Assembly (NCBI GenBank): GCA_018000295.1
Contig: JAGNKE010000001.1
Span: 1 to 64,000 of the forward strand
Reading direction: 5' to 3'
Origin: Alphaproteobacteria bacterium
Lineage (GTDB): Bacteria > Pseudomonadota > Alphaproteobacteria > Micavibrionales > Micavibrionaceae
DNA length: 64,000 nucleotides
The translations under genes were made by a program, and so were the position numbers. Numbering within the stretch: the stretch's first letter is position 1; each line of letters starts with the position of its first letter. The notes under the pieces are model-generated. The model had not been told where the DNA came from. It searched no databases and saw only the letters and a list, made by a program, of their open reading frames with translations. Of the stretch, positions 1 to 9,362 are shown piece after piece.

Positions 1-140
1 AAGCATTTTCCGCTATTTTTGAAGGAGTGCGAATGGAGATTTAATAACCCGTCTCCGAAAGCGCAATTAAAACAAATTAAACAATGGATTAAGGTATATA
101 TGGGCTAGTTATCTGGTACAGCCCCTAAAACAAATACCTT

Positions 141-167
141 AAAAAGCATCCCCGCGAATGCGGGGAT
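141..167 (-). terminator. Rho-independent terminator of motA-motB
   Basis: Read on the minus strand, an 8-bp perfect stem (ATCCCCGC / GCGGGGAT, plus-strand positions 148-155 and 160-167) with a 4-base loop is followed by GCTTTTT. It lies about 50 bases past the motB stop. The stem also resembles a palindromic element at 21945-21972. Confidence 0.75.
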
Positions 168-215
168 CCACGAAGCCACCCCAAAATCGTTGTTATGGTC
201 GTGTCTTTATAAGCT

Positions 216-1316
216 CTACGGAAACTCCACCTGTCCCGGCGTCTTGCGGAACGTGCCGATGGGCCGCTTGGGCGGGGAGGGGGAATCGCTGCCCTCGCCC
301 TCATCGGCCCCGCCTTCAGATTCTCCTTCACCCTCAAGCCCGTCTTCTCCGCCAACGTCTTCTCCGGCCACGCCCTCTTCGCCTGCTTCACCAGTCCCTT
401 TGCCCTCAACGGCAGTCTCTTCTTCCTCAGGCGGCAGCGGATTCGTCAGTTCTTCTTTGAGCAGAATAATGCTGATCCGCCGATTACGCGGGTCGCTCGG
501 GTCGTCAGCGATCAGCGGTTCGGTATCCGCCTTGCCCATGACATTGTTCAGCCGGTCCGCCGGAAGTTTGGAATCCAGCATCACGCGGCGGCAGGCATTA
601 GCCCGCTCCGACGAAAGCTCCCAGTTCGTGTACGTCGCCCCCGGCGCGTACTTTACGCTGTCGGTATGCCCGCGGATCGAAACCTCGTTGGGCATATCCA
701 GAACGATCTCGGTGATCTGCTTGAGCAACGCCTCCATCTTCGGAAACATCCGCGCAGAGCCGGAAGGAAACATCGGCTCTCCCTCCTGATCGACGATCTG
801 GATTCGCAAGCCCTCCGGCGTCATGTCGATCATCAAATTCTTTGCCAGCTTCGCCAGCTCCGGACTTTTCTGAATCGCCTGCTTGAGCTTCTGCTCGGCC
901 TCCTTGAAGCGTTTGCTCTCTTCCGCCTCGCGGGCTTTCGCCTTGGCGGATTTGCCCGTAATTTTCGATGTGCTATCCGTCCCGCGCAATTTTTGCTGGT
1001 TGACTTGCTGCGGAGTCAGGGGATTCTGATTGGAGGCCATCGCCCCCTGCGGCGACATGGTCAGCCCGCCCATGACCCCTCCCGCGCCGCTCGTATCTTT
1101 GGAGACGGCCGGGTGCGTCGGGTCGAAATAGTTGGAAATCGCATTCTTCTGCTCATCCGTGGCGACGTTCAAAAGCCACAGCAATAAAAAGAACGCCATC
1201 ATCGCCGTCACGAAGTCGGCATAGGCCACTTTCCACGCGCCGCCGTGATGTCCGCCGCCCTTGACGATCTTCTTGATGACGATGGGCTGGGCTTTATCTT
1301 TCGCCGGATCAGCCAC
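216..1316 (-). CDS. motB: Flagellar motor stator protein MotB
   Basis: MotB anchors the flagellar stator to peptidoglycan and, with MotA, forms the ion channel that drives rotation. The 366-residue product has the usual short cytoplasmic N-terminus, then one membrane helix at about 28-50 in the motif AYADFVTAMMAFF, where Asp34 is the expected ion-binding residue. An OmpA-like peptidoglycan-binding domain follows at about 180-290, with IRGHTDS and NWELSSERA. The last 75 or so residues form a Glu/Gly-rich low-complexity tail ending in a short basic and proline segment, which typical MotB proteins lack. It lies directly downstream of motA on the same strand, 26 bases apart, so the two are almost certainly co-transcribed. 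Confidence 0.95.
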   Translation of the reverse strand: MADPAKDKAQPIVIKKIVKGGGHHGGAWKVAYADFVTAMMAFFLLLWLLNVATDEQKNAISNYFDPTHPAVSKDTSGAGGVMGGLTMSPQGAMASNQNPLTPQQVNQQKLRGTDSTSKITGKSAKAKAREAEESKRFKEAEQKLKQAIQKSPELAKLAKNLMIDMTPEGLRIQIVDQEGEPMFPSGSARMFPKMEALLKQITEIVLDMPNEVSIRGHTDSVKYAPGATYTNWELSSERANACRRVMLDSKLPADRLNNVMGKADTEPLIADDPSDPRNRRISIILLKEELTNPLPPEEEETAVEGKGTGEAGEEGVAGEDVGGEDGLEGEGESEGGADEGEGSDSPSPPKRPIGTFRKTPGQVEFP

Positions 1317-1342
1317 GGCACAATCCTCCAGAATTACTACAA

Positions 1343-2227
1343 TCAGCCCGTCGGCGTTTCATTCAGCTTCGCCTCAAGCTCCGCAAAAGTTGGCTGCACG
1401 TCATGCGGCAGCAGCTTGCGCGGAAATTCCACCGCCACTTGCGGCGCCGCCCCGTTCAGAAACGCGATGATTCCCGTCTTTAAACATTTGTAATAGGTCA
1501 CTTCCGTCTCGGCCTTGGCGGTCATGGCCGAAGCAATCGGCGCAACGAACGCATAGGACAGCCAGACCCCGAGGAACGTACCGACAAGCGCCCCGCCGAT
1601 CAGCTTACCCAGAACCTCCGGCGGCTCGGAAATAGAAGCCATCGTTTTGATAACCCCGAGAACGGCGGCAACGATCCCGAGCGCGGGAATCCCGTCCGCC
1701 ATCGCCTGCACGGCATGGCCGGGATGCGCCTCATGATGGGAGATGACCTCGATCTCTGCATCCATCAGGGCTTCAAGCTGAAAGGGGTTCTCATTGCCGA
1801 GCGAAATAATCCTCAGATAATCGCATAAAAAAGTCACGGCATGATGGTTATGCTGGAAAGTGGGAAAATTCTTGAAAAGGTCGCTCTCCTCCGGCTTTTC
1901 GATATGCTGTTCGATCGCCAGCCATCCCTTCGAACGCGCCAGCTTGAAAACCGCGAACATCATACACAGCAACTCGGTATAGTCCTCCTTGCTGTAAGCG
2001 TTAGGTTTGGTGAGGGCGCCCATATACCGTCCGGCGCCTTTGATGACATCCATGGAGTTCGCCACCAGAAAGGCGCTGAAGGCGCAGCCCATGATAATAA
2101 CGATCTCGCCGGGAGCGGCGGGAAGAATCGCGCCCGTGAGAAGATGCATGGCCTTCTCGAACCCGGCGGTCAGAACAAGCCCGCCGAAGGTTGAGAGCAG
2201 AACGAGAATAAGGCCGACGAGTTTCAT
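1343..2227 (-). CDS. motA: Flagellar motor stator protein MotA
   Basis: MotA is the multi-pass inner-membrane stator subunit that couples ion flow to rotor torque. The 294-residue product has the family layout: two N-terminal helices (LVGLILVLLSTFGGLVLTAG and IVIIMGCAFSAFLVA), a large cytoplasmic loop, then two more helices that include IPALGIVAAVLGVIKTM and LVGTFLGVWLSYAFVAPI. The length and the HPGHAVQAMADGIPALG segment fit the longer MotA class of proteobacteria. It is the first gene of a motA-motB unit, and the 150 bases upstream should hold its promoter, though I see no convincing flagellar sigma site there. Confidence 0.95.
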   Translation of the reverse strand: MKLVGLILVLLSTFGGLVLTAGFEKAMHLLTGAILPAAPGEIVIIMGCAFSAFLVANSMDVIKGAGRYMGALTKPNAYSKEDYTELLCMMFAVFKLARSKGWLAIEQHIEKPEESDLFKNFPTFQHNHHAVTFLCDYLRIISLGNENPFQLEALMDAEIEVISHHEAHPGHAVQAMADGIPALGIVAAVLGVIKTMASISEPPEVLGKLIGGALVGTFLGVWLSYAFVAPIASAMTAKAETEVTYYKCLKTGIIAFLNGAAPQVAVEFPRKLLPHDVQPTFAELEAKLNETPTG

Positions 2228-2379
2228 GGTTGAAATTGACGAGATCGGTTGCTGACGGGGAAGACGCAGTCATACGCAGCAAGAAACCGGATGAGAATCC
2301 TCAACCGATAAGGAAAGCCCCTATAGTGTCTGAATTTTTGTCTACGGATGCAAGAGAGCGCAGGCCGGGGAGCAAAGTT

Positions 2380-3396
2380 TTAGGCAGGTAATTTTGAGGT
2401 GATCAGTCTGGCCGCATCAAGCGCAGCATAGGTCAGAATTCCGTCCGCTCCCGCCCGCTTGAAGGAAATAAGCGTTTCCATAAGGGCGGCATCGTAATTC
2501 AGCCAGCCGTTTTCAGCCGCAGCTTGCAGCATCGCGTACTCCCCGCTGACCTGATAGGCGAAGGTTGGAACATGAAAAGCCTGCTTGACGTTGCGGATAA
2601 TGTCCAGATACGGCAGGCCGGGCTTGACCATCACCATGTCCGCCCCCTCAGCCAGATCGAGCGCCACCTCACGCAGGGCTTCATCACTGTTCGCCGGATT
2701 CATCTGATAGGTCTTCTTATCCCCGGTCAGGCACCCGGCGGACTGCACGGCATCGCGGAACGGCCCGTAAAAGGCGGAGGCATATTTGGCTGCATACGAG
2801 AGAATGATCCTGTCCGTGTAGCCGCCGTGATCCAGAGCCTTCCGAATCGCGCCGACCCGCCCGTCCATCATATCCGAGGGCGCGATGATATCCGCCCCGG
2901 CCTGCGCCTGCACAACCGCCTGCCGACAGAGAACTTCGACAGTTTCATCGTTGAGAATCACCCCATCCTGAATCAGCCCGTCATGCCCGTGGGTCGTGTA
3001 GGGGTCCAGCGCTACATCCGTAATGACGCCGATACCGGGAACGTCTTTCTTGATCGCATAAACGGTCCGGCAAATCAGGTTGGCGGAGTTACACGCTTCG
3101 CGTCCGTCGGCGGTCTTTTTCTCTTGGGGTGTAATCGGAAACAACGCGACAGCGGGAATCCCCAGATCGTAAGCGCCCTTTACGGCCTCGACCACCAGAT
3201 CGACGCTCAGCCGCTCGACCCCGGGCATCGACGCCACAGCCTCACGCTGTCCTTTCCCTTCTATGACAAATAAGGGCCAGATCAGGTCTTTTACGGAAAC
3301 TCGATGCTCCTGCACGAGGTCGCGGACCCAAGGAGAGGAGCGGGAACGGCGCATCCTGAGGGCCGGAAAGGATGAGAAATTGGAGATATTTGTCAT
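2380..3396 (-). CDS. hemB: Delta-aminolevulinic acid dehydratase (porphobilinogen synthase)
   Basis: HemB condenses two molecules of 5-aminolevulinate into porphobilinogen, the second step of heme synthesis. The 338-residue product is full length. The two Schiff-base lysines are visible as Lys204 (SYAAKYASAFYGP) and Lys258 (MVMVKPGLPYLD). The metal segment reads DVALDPYTTHGHDG, with Asp where zinc-type enzymes have Cys, so this is the magnesium-responsive type usual in Alphaproteobacteria. It is transcribed divergently from the regulator at 3541, and about 145 bases between them carry both promoters. Confidence 0.97.
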   Translation of the reverse strand: MTNISNFSSFPALRMRRSRSSPWVRDLVQEHRVSVKDLIWPLFVIEGKGQREAVASMPGVERLSVDLVVEAVKGAYDLGIPAVALFPITPQEKKTADGREACNSANLICRTVYAIKKDVPGIGVITDVALDPYTTHGHDGLIQDGVILNDETVEVLCRQAVVQAQAGADIIAPSDMMDGRVGAIRKALDHGGYTDRIILSYAAKYASAFYGPFRDAVQSAGCLTGDKKTYQMNPANSDEALREVALDLAEGADMVMVKPGLPYLDIIRNVKQAFHVPTFAYQVSGEYAMLQAAAENGWLNYDAALMETLISFKRAGADGILTYAALDAARLITSKLPA

Positions 3397-3540
3397 GTCT
3401 TTTACATTTTTTTAAGCCAAAACCATTAAAAATTATCTTTGTGGTTTGATCAATTGTTATTATCATCGGCGCACTTTAAGATTAATGCCGACAACATTCA
3501 CGCCACACCGGGGCAAAACGTAACAAGAGCGAGATTCACC

Positions 3541-3999
3541 GTGACGACACCCTATTACGAAGCCATACAGTTGATCGAGCGCCTGCACCGTCATTTTCTC
3601 GACGTGCTGAAAGTCGAACTCGACAAGCGCGGCATACAGGATATTAATAACGTGCAGGCCATGATTCTCTACAACGTCGGAAAGGAAGAGATGACCGTGG
3701 GCGAACTGACGATCCGCGGCTACTATCTCGGCTCCAACGTCTCCTACAACGTCAAGAAGATGGTGGAAAACGGCTATCTCGTTCAGGAACGCTCCGTACA
3801 TGACAAAAGGTCCATACGCGTCCGCCTGCCGGATAAAGGCGTGGAATTACACAACATTATTTCCGATATGTTCAAGCGCCACGAAACAGCTCTGGAGGGA
3901 ACGGATATCAAAACGAACAACCTGGCCGATCTCAACAAAACCCTCAAGATGCTTGAACGTTTCTGGGCGCACCAGAGCAACTTTTCCGGCGGCCTTTAA
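3541..3999 (+). CDS. ldtR: MarR-like winged-helix regulator, LdtR type
   Basis: A small winged-helix DNA-binding protein. The reading frame is open back to 3439, but the GTG at 3541 (product starting TTPYYEAIQL) gives about 152 residues and a start typical of the family. The core helix-turn-helix and wing are at VGELTIRGYYLGSNVSYNVKKMVENGYL followed by HDKRSIRVRL. LdtR proteins of Alphaproteobacteria control cell-wall remodelling and stress genes, including an L,D-transpeptidase, and are typically found near hemB and glyA as here; this context supports the name more than the sequence alone does. The direct targets in this organism are unknown. Confidence 0.75.
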   Translation: MTTPYYEAIQLIERLHRHFLDVLKVELDKRGIQDINNVQAMILYNVGKEEMTVGELTIRGYYLGSNVSYNVKKMVENGYLVQERSVHDKRSIRVRLPDKGVELHNIISDMFKRHETALEGTDIKTNNLADLNKTLKMLERFWAHQSNFSGGL

Positions 4000-4014
4000 T
4001 TAAATCCAATTAAC

Positions 4015-4215
4015 ATGAGCCAAGAGCTTCTGAACGGGCGGGAGATTATCTTTGAATTCCGTCCCGTGGGGTCTGTCGTGAAAGTCACAGCGATGGACAC
4101 ACAAAGCCTTACCGAAATCTCCATTCAGGGTCCGGCCTCGGCGGGGCAGGAAATCCTCAAGCGCAACGCCCTTAAACGCCTCGAATACGTCCTGCAAAAG
4201 AAAGGATTGATTTGA
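4015..4215 (+). CDS. Small conserved protein, DUF6898-like
   Basis: A 66-residue protein starting 15 bases after the regulator stop. It has a beta-rich N-terminal half (IIFEFRPVGSVVKVTAMD) and a basic helical end (LKRNALKRLEYVLQKKG). It looks like the small DUF6898 family often found between an LdtR-type gene and glyA in Alphaproteobacteria. No enzyme motif or membrane segment is present and the function is unknown. It is probably co-transcribed with the genes on either side. Confidence 0.65.
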   Translation: MSQELLNGREIIFEFRPVGSVVKVTAMDTQSLTEISIQGPASAGQEILKRNALKRLEYVLQKKGLI

Positions 4216-4242
4216 AGGCGCAAGCCCCCCTATATATGGGGC

Positions 4243-4680
4243 ATGAAAACCAAGATCGCCATAGGCTCCGACCACGCGGGCTATCACCTCAAGCAAGCCA
4301 TCAAGGACAAATTTTCAAACGATTACGAATGGGTCGATCTGGGCACTGATTCGACGGAGTCCGTGGATTATCCTGACTTCGCGGCAGAGGTGGCCAAAGC
4401 CTTCATTGAGGGCAGAGCGGACAAGGGCATCGTCATCTGTGGCTCCGGCATCGGGGTGTCGATTGCCGCCAACCGCTTTCCCCAGATCCGTGCGGCCCTG
4501 TGTACGGACACCTCGATGGCGCGCCTGTCGCGCCAGCATAACGATGCGAATATTCTGGCTCTCGGCGAACGCCTGACCGGCGAACAAACCGCCTTTGATA
4601 TTGTTGAAACCTTCATGAAAACGTCCTATGAAGGAGGACGCCACGACAAGCGCGTCAAAAAATTATCGCAACTGTGTTGA
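4243..4680 (+). CDS. rpiB: Ribose-5-phosphate isomerase B
   Basis: RpiB interconverts ribose 5-phosphate and ribulose 5-phosphate in the non-oxidative pentose phosphate pathway. The 145-residue product matches the LacA/RpiB family: SDHAGYHLK near the N-terminus (Asp10, His11), the active-site Cys66 in VICGSGIGVSIAANR, and RQHNDANILALGER for phosphate binding. It sits just upstream of glyA, an arrangement common in Alphaproteobacteria. The product can feed ribulose 5-phosphate to the DHBP synthase encoded a few genes downstream. Confidence 0.95.
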   Translation: MKTKIAIGSDHAGYHLKQAIKDKFSNDYEWVDLGTDSTESVDYPDFAAEVAKAFIEGRADKGIVICGSGIGVSIAANRFPQIRAALCTDTSMARLSRQHNDANILALGERLTGEQTAFDIVETFMKTSYEGGRHDKRVKKLSQLC

Positions 4681-4708
4681 GTAATCGGATCGAAAGGAAC
4701 CCACCCCC

Positions 4709-6019
4709 ATGGCAAAAGCGGCAGTCAAAACTTCAGGCGATTTCAGCGGATTTTTTACCGAAGATTTGGAGACAGCCGATAGCGCGGTCTTCGACGCCAT
4801 CCAGCTTGAACTCAAGCGCCAGAAAAATCAGATTGAACTGATCGCCTCCGAAAACATTGTCTCCCGCGCCGTGCTTCAGGCACAGGGATCGGTCCTGACC
4901 AACAAATACGCTGAAGGCTACCCGGGCCGGCGCTATTACGGGGGATGCGAATTCGTGGACATCGTCGAGGACATCGCCCGCGACCGCGCCAAGCAGCTCT
5001 TCGGCGCCAAATACGCCAACGTCCAGCCCAACTCCGGCTCGCAGGCCAATCAGGGCGTGATGATGGCGCTGCTCCAGCCCGGTGACACGATCCTCGGAAT
5101 GGCGCTGGCATCCGGCGGTCACTTGACTCACGGTGCCGCCCCCAACCAGTCCGGCAAATGGTTCAAGGCAGTCCAGTACGGAGTCAGAAAGGATAACGCG
5201 CTGCTCGATTACGATGAAGTCGAGGCTCTTGCCAAGGAACACAAACCCAAAATGATTATTGCAGGCGCTTCTGCCTACCCGCGCCAGATTGATTTCAAGC
5301 GCTTCCGAAAAATCGCGGACTCCATCGGTGCCTACCTGTTCGTGGACATGGCCCACTACGCGGGTCTGATCGCGGGCGGCGTCTATGACAACCCCGTACC
5401 CCATGCCCACGTCACGACGACCACAACGCATAAGACCCTGCGCGGACCCCGCGGCGGCATGATCCTCACCGACGATCTGGAAATCTTCAAAAAGATCAAC
5501 TCGGCGATCTTCCCCGGAATACAGGGCGGTCCCCTGATGCACGTCATCGCGGGCAAAGCTGTTTGCTACGGTGAGGCGCTCAAGCCTGATTTTAAACTCT
5601 ACGCAAAGGCGGTTCTGGAGAATGCCCGCGTTCTGGCCGAAACCCTGAAGGCGGGAGGCGTAGATATCGTCTCCGGTGGCACCGACAGCCATATTGTTCT
5701 GGTTGATCTGCGTCCGAAGGGCTTGACCGGAACCGTCGTCGAAAAATCCCTCGAACACGCCGGTATGACCTGTAACAAAAACGCCGTACCGTATGACCCC
5801 GAGCCGCCGATGGTCACCTCAGGCGTACGCTTGGGAACCCCAGCAGCAACTAGCCGCGGCTTAGGCAAGGCGGAATGGAAGCAGGTTGGCGAGATGATTA
5901 TCGAAGTTCTCAACGGCCTCAAACAGAACGGCCCGGAGAAAAACGAGTCCGTGGAAAAGTCTGTGAGCAAGAAGGTGGAAACCTTGTGCGCGAAATTTCC
6001 GATTTATCCTAAAGAATAG
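4709..6019 (+). CDS. glyA: Serine hydroxymethyltransferase
   Basis: GlyA converts serine and tetrahydrofolate to glycine and 5,10-methylene-tetrahydrofolate, the main cellular source of one-carbon units. The 436-residue product is full length. Lys242 in [15 protein letters not shown] is the PLP lysine; other signatures are [22 protein letters not shown] and [10 protein letters not shown] good ribosome-binding site (GAAAGGA) precedes the ATG at 4709. It is followed at 32 bases by nrdR. Confidence 0.98.
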   Translation: MAKAAVKTSGDFSGFFTEDLETADSAVFDAIQLELKRQKNQIELIASENIVSRAVLQAQGSVLTNKYAEGYPGRRYYGGCEFVDIVEDIARDRAKQLFGAKYANVQPNSGSQANQGVMMALLQPGDTILGMALASGGHLTHGAAPNQSGKWFKAVQYGVRKDNALLDYDEVEALAKEHKPKMIIAGASAYPRQIDFKRFRKIADSIGAYLFVDMAHYAGLIAGGVYDNPVPHAHVTTTTTHKTLRGPRGGMILTDDLEIFKKINSAIFPGIQGGPLMHVIAGKAVCYGEALKPDFKLYAKAVLENARVLAETLKAGGVDIVSGGTDSHIVLVDLRPKGLTGTVVEKSLEHAGMTCNKNAVPYDPEPPMVTSGVRLGTPAATSRGLGKAEWKQVGEMIIEVLNGLKQNGPEKNESVEKSVSKKVETLCAKFPIYPKE

Positions 6020-6050
6020 GATCAAGCGCGGAATTAAATAGGGGAGACTG

Positions 6051-6539
6051 ATGCGCTGCCCGTTTTGTGGAAGTGAAGAAACGCAGGTCAAGGACTCGCG
6101 TCCCTCGGAGGATAACGCCGCCATCCGCCGACGCCGCTCCTGTCCGGAGTGCAACCAGCGCTTCACAACTTTTGAGCGCGTCCAGCTCCGCGAAATGACC
6201 GTGGTTAAAGCAGGAAATCGCAGGCAACCCTTCGACCGCGACAAGATCATCCGCTCCATGCAGGTCGCTCTGCGGAAGCGCCCCGTGGAGGTTCATGACA
6301 TAGAGGCGGCGGCGGATAAGATCGTCCGCTATCTGGAATCCCAGGGCGAAACTGAAGTCGCCTCCGAAACGATCGGCGAACAGGTCATGAAGGCGCTGAT
6401 TGAACTCGACATTGTAGGTTACATCCGCTTTGCCTCCGTCTATAAAGATTTCCGCCAGACGGAGGACTTCAACGATTTCCTTGAGGAACTCAAACGCCTC
6501 GACAAGTCGCCCAAGCCTCCGCGCAAGAAAGCCTCCTGA
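6051..6539 (+). CDS. nrdR: Transcriptional repressor NrdR
   Basis: NrdR is a nucleotide-sensing repressor of ribonucleotide reductase genes. The 162-residue product begins with the zinc ribbon (Cys3, Cys6, Cys31, Cys34), followed by an ATP-cone domain at about 49-140 ([16 protein letters not shown] onward). Upstream is glyA and only two bases downstream is ribD, so it lies in the middle of a folate, dNTP and flavin operon. No ribonucleotide reductase gene lies in the window. Confidence 0.97.
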   Translation: MRCPFCGSEETQVKDSRPSEDNAAIRRRRSCPECNQRFTTFERVQLREMTVVKAGNRRQPFDRDKIIRSMQVALRKRPVEVHDIEAAADKIVRYLESQGETEVASETIGEQVMKALIELDIVGYIRFASVYKDFRQTEDFNDFLEELKRLDKSPKPPRKKAS

Positions 6540-6541
6540 TT

Positions 6542-7612
6542 ATGGACTCCGATACCCGCCATATGCGCGCCGCGCTTCACCTTGCGGGCCGGGGCTTGGG
6601 CCGTGTCTGGCCGAACCCGTCCGTCGGCTGCGTCATTGTAAAGAACGGAGCCGTGATCGCACAGGCCCGCACGGCCAACGGTGGCCGCCCTCATGCGGAA
6701 GCGCAGGCGCTCGAACAGGCCGGAGAACAGGCGAAGGGGGCGACGGTTTATGTCACGCTCGAACCCTGCGCCCATACCGGAAAGACTCCGTCCTGCGCTA
6801 ACGCTCTGATAAAGGCAAAAGTCGCAAAGGTATTTGTGGGCACTGTGGATATCGACCCCCGCACCGCCGGAAAGGGCATAGAAAAACTGAAGCAAGCCGG
6901 AATAGAAGTAAGCGTCGGACTGCTTGAGCAGGAGTGTGTAGCGCTGAACAGAGGTTTCTTTTTACGCATCACCCAAAACCGTCCCCTGATAGTCCTGAAG
7001 GCGGCCTGCACCCGGTCAGGCCATCTCAGCCCGGAGTCAGGCCGCTGGATAACCGGAGAGCAGGCGCTCAACCGCGTTCATCTGGAGCGCCGAAAGTACG
7101 ATGCGATCCTGATCGGCATCGGCACGGCGCTGACGGACAACCCTTTGCTGACGTCAAGGCTGCCAGCCTTGGATCACGCGCCTGTCCGCGTGGTTCTGGA
7201 CAGTGAGTTGCACCTGCCAGAGGAGAGCATACTTGTAAAAACCGCGCGGAAAGTCCCCCTCTGGCTGATCTATTCCACTGATTCGGAGAACAAATCCAAG
7301 AGCCTTGAAGATAAAGGCGTAAGGCTTTTTAAGTGCTCCCGGTATGACCTCCCCGCAGCGATGAGGGTGCTGGCGGAGCAGGGGATCACCCGCCTGTTGG
7401 TCGAGGGCGGACCGACCATTCATAGCGCCTTTATGCAATCGGGACTCTATGATGAAATGAGCCTGTACCGTTCACATCGGCACGTTAAAGGCATCGGCGA
7501 ACCCGTCTTTTCCGATGAATCCGTTCAATCCCAGGGCCAATCGAAGGGGCTAAGCCTAAAAACCGAACGAATCGGCGAAGATTCTCTGGAAATCTGGCGC
7601 CGTAAGGTCTAG
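6542..7612 (+). CDS. ribD: Bifunctional diaminohydroxyphosphoribosylaminopyrimidine deaminase / uracil reductase
   Basis: RibD carries out the deamination and side-chain reduction that follow GTP ring opening in riboflavin synthesis. The 356-residue product has the cytidine-deaminase-like zinc site in its N-terminal half (His51-Ala-Glu53; Cys76 in EPCAHTG; Cys85) and a reductase domain from about residue 145 (KAACTRSGHLSPESGRWIT, LVEGGPTIHSAF). The start lies two bases after the nrdR stop. No FMN riboswitch precedes it, so flavin genes here are not controlled by that element. Confidence 0.96.
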   Translation: MDSDTRHMRAALHLAGRGLGRVWPNPSVGCVIVKNGAVIAQARTANGGRPHAEAQALEQAGEQAKGATVYVTLEPCAHTGKTPSCANALIKAKVAKVFVGTVDIDPRTAGKGIEKLKQAGIEVSVGLLEQECVALNRGFFLRITQNRPLIVLKAACTRSGHLSPESGRWITGEQALNRVHLERRKYDAILIGIGTALTDNPLLTSRLPALDHAPVRVVLDSELHLPEESILVKTARKVPLWLIYSTDSENKSKSLEDKGVRLFKCSRYDLPAAMRVLAEQGITRLLVEGGPTIHSAFMQSGLYDEMSLYRSHRHVKGIGEPVFSDESVQSQGQSKGLSLKTERIGEDSLEIWRRKV

Positions 7613-7622
7613 TGTTCGCGCC

Positions 7623-8219
7623 ATGTTTACAGGAATTGTGCAGGATATAGGAACCGTTCTCCGCGTGGACCGGACGCGGGGCGACTTGCGTTTTGAAATC
7701 GTAACATCTATGGACCTAGAAAAAATCATGCTCGGCGCATCCGTGTGCTGCTCCGGCTCCTGCCTGACGATAGTTGAGAAGGGCGCAGACACTTTTAAGG
7801 TCGATGTGTCGGCAGAAACTCTTAGCAAAACAGTTCTCGAAGAGTGGACCGAAGGAACTCTTATAAACCTTGAGCCTTCGTTAAAAATGGGCGATGAACT
7901 CGGCGGACATTTTGTATTCGGCCATGTCGACGCAGTCACGCACATCATCGAGATTAAGCCAGATGGCGGATCGCATAGATTAAAAATAGCAATGCCCGAC
8001 AATATCGCCCCTTTCATAGCTTCAAAAGGATCGGTCGCTTTGGACGGGGTATCCCTGACAGTGAATGAGGTGGAGAAGGATTATTTTGGCGTCAATATTA
8101 TTCCGCATACTTGGCAGAAAACAACCCTGGGAAAAAGGCGTCAGGGCGACCGCCTGAACACAGAAATCGATATGCTGGCGCGCTATATCACACGGGCTTT
8201 GGAGATACAAAGAGCATGA
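7623..8219 (+). CDS. ribE: Riboflavin synthase alpha chain
   Basis: This enzyme dismutates two molecules of 6,7-dimethyl-8-ribityllumazine into riboflavin and a pyrimidine that is recycled. The 198-residue product has two homologous lumazine-binding barrels: [12 protein letters not shown] at the start and [11 protein letters not shown] where the second begins, with the second-barrel [14 protein letters not shown]. It starts 11 bases after ribD and its stop overlaps the ribB start by four bases (ATGA), which suggests translational coupling. Confidence 0.96.
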   Translation: MFTGIVQDIGTVLRVDRTRGDLRFEIVTSMDLEKIMLGASVCCSGSCLTIVEKGADTFKVDVSAETLSKTVLEEWTEGTLINLEPSLKMGDELGGHFVFGHVDAVTHIIEIKPDGGSHRLKIAMPDNIAPFIASKGSVALDGVSLTVNEVEKDYFGVNIIPHTWQKTTLGKRRQGDRLNTEIDMLARYITRALEIQRA

Positions 8220-9343
8220 CAGCAGAGCTCAAGCTGGCCGGAGACAAACCAGTCCTTTCCTCGATAGAAGAAATTCTGGAGGATGTCCGTTCAGGCAAGC
8301 CCGTGATTATAGTGGATGACGAGGACCGCGAGAACGAGGGCGATCTGATCATCGCTGCCGCCAAAGCCACGCCGGAAAACATAAACTTCATGGCCCGCGA
8401 AGGCCGCGGCCTGATCTGCCTGCCGATGGAGGAGGCGATCGTCGATCGTCTCGGCCTCCAACTCATGGGTCGGGGCAATAATTCCCGCCATCGTACAGCG
8501 TTCACCGTCTCTATCGAGGCCCGCGAGGGCGTGACAACGGGAATCTCCGCCGCCGACAGGGCAAAAACGATTGAGACCGCCATTGACCCAAAAAGTGGCC
8601 CCAACGATATCGCGACGCCGGGGCATATCTTCCCGCTTCTGGCCCGTGAGGGCGGCGTGCTGGTCCGCGCCGGACATACCGAAGCCGCAGTGGACCTTGC
8701 GCGTTTGGCGGGTCTCACGGCCGCGGGTGTGATCTGTGAGATCATGAACGACGACGGCACCATGGCCAGACTTGATGACCTTGGCGCCTTTTCCCGCAAG
8801 CATAATTTGAGGATCGGCACGATTGCCGACCTGATCGCCCACCGCCGCCGCAAGGAGTGTCTCGTCAAGCGCATCCACGAAGGCACCCTGGACAGCCGCT
8901 TCGGCGGTAATTTCAAAATGATCGTCTACGCCAACACGCTTGAATATGCCGAACATATCGTGCTGGTCAAGGGCGACATCGCCTCTACAAAATCTCCCGT
9001 ACTGGTCAGAATGCACGCTGTGGATATTTTGGGGGATATTCTGGGGAAGGGTAGTGAGTCGATTCTTCACAAGGCCATGGAGCATATCGCGCAGGAGGGG
9101 CGCGGAGTGATTGTCATCCTGCGCGAACCCAACCCCAGAAACCTGACCGAACGTCTGGCGCAAAGAGACAGGGTTCAGAATCAATCCCCCAGCGCTGCCA
9201 ATCTGCGCGACTACGGTATTGGCGCACAAATTCTGCTCGATTTAGGCATCCGCGACATGATACTGCTTTCAAACAGCCCTAAAAATGTTATTGGTCTGGA
9301 GGGTTATGACCTGCATATCCACGGCCAACGGACATTGACGTAA
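8216..9343 (+). CDS. ribB: 3,4-dihydroxy-2-butanone 4-phosphate synthase with degenerate GTP cyclohydrolase II domain
   Basis: The N-terminal half (about 1-205) is a DHBP synthase, which makes the four-carbon riboflavin precursor from ribulose 5-phosphate: [11 protein letters not shown] at 34-44, [11 protein letters not shown] at 151-161, and [11 protein letters not shown]. The C-terminal half (about 215-375) has the fold of GTP cyclohydrolase II, and parts such as [13 protein letters not shown] survive. However, the zinc-binding cysteines are missing: the region around residues 245-262 reads [18 protein letters not shown], where active enzymes have CLTGD and RCDC. It is therefore likely monofunctional, like the RibBA variants reported from rhizobia, and a separate ribA should exist elsewhere. 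The start ATG at 8216 overlaps the ribE stop; the frame is open further upstream but only within ribE. Confidence 0.92.
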   Translation: MTAELKLAGDKPVLSSIEEILEDVRSGKPVIIVDDEDRENEGDLIIAAAKATPENINFMAREGRGLICLPMEEAIVDRLGLQLMGRGNNSRHRTAFTVSIEAREGVTTGISAADRAKTIETAIDPKSGPNDIATPGHIFPLLAREGGVLVRAGHTEAAVDLARLAGLTAAGVICEIMNDDGTMARLDDLGAFSRKHNLRIGTIADLIAHRRRKECLVKRIHEGTLDSRFGGNFKMIVYANTLEYAEHIVLVKGDIASTKSPVLVRMHAVDILGDILGKGSESILHKAMEHIAQEGRGVIVILREPNPRNLTERLAQRDRVQNQSPSAANLRDYGIGAQILLDLGIRDMILLSNSPKNVIGLEGYDLHIHGQRTLT

Positions 9344-9362
9344 TACACAGAAAGAAGCCGCC

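Noticed and set aside
141-180. Hairpin resembling the core of a type I-E CRISPR repeat
   Set aside because: Only one copy is present, with no spacers or cas genes, and the run of T on the minus strand fits a terminator for motB.
4733-5758. Long minus-strand open frame within glyA (341 codons)
   Set aside because: It is the antisense shadow of a well-supported glyA; its translation shows no domain and reflects the GC-rich third positions of the true gene.
6540-6560. Possible FMN riboswitch before the riboflavin genes
   Set aside because: ribD begins two bases after nrdR, and there is no leader that could hold one.
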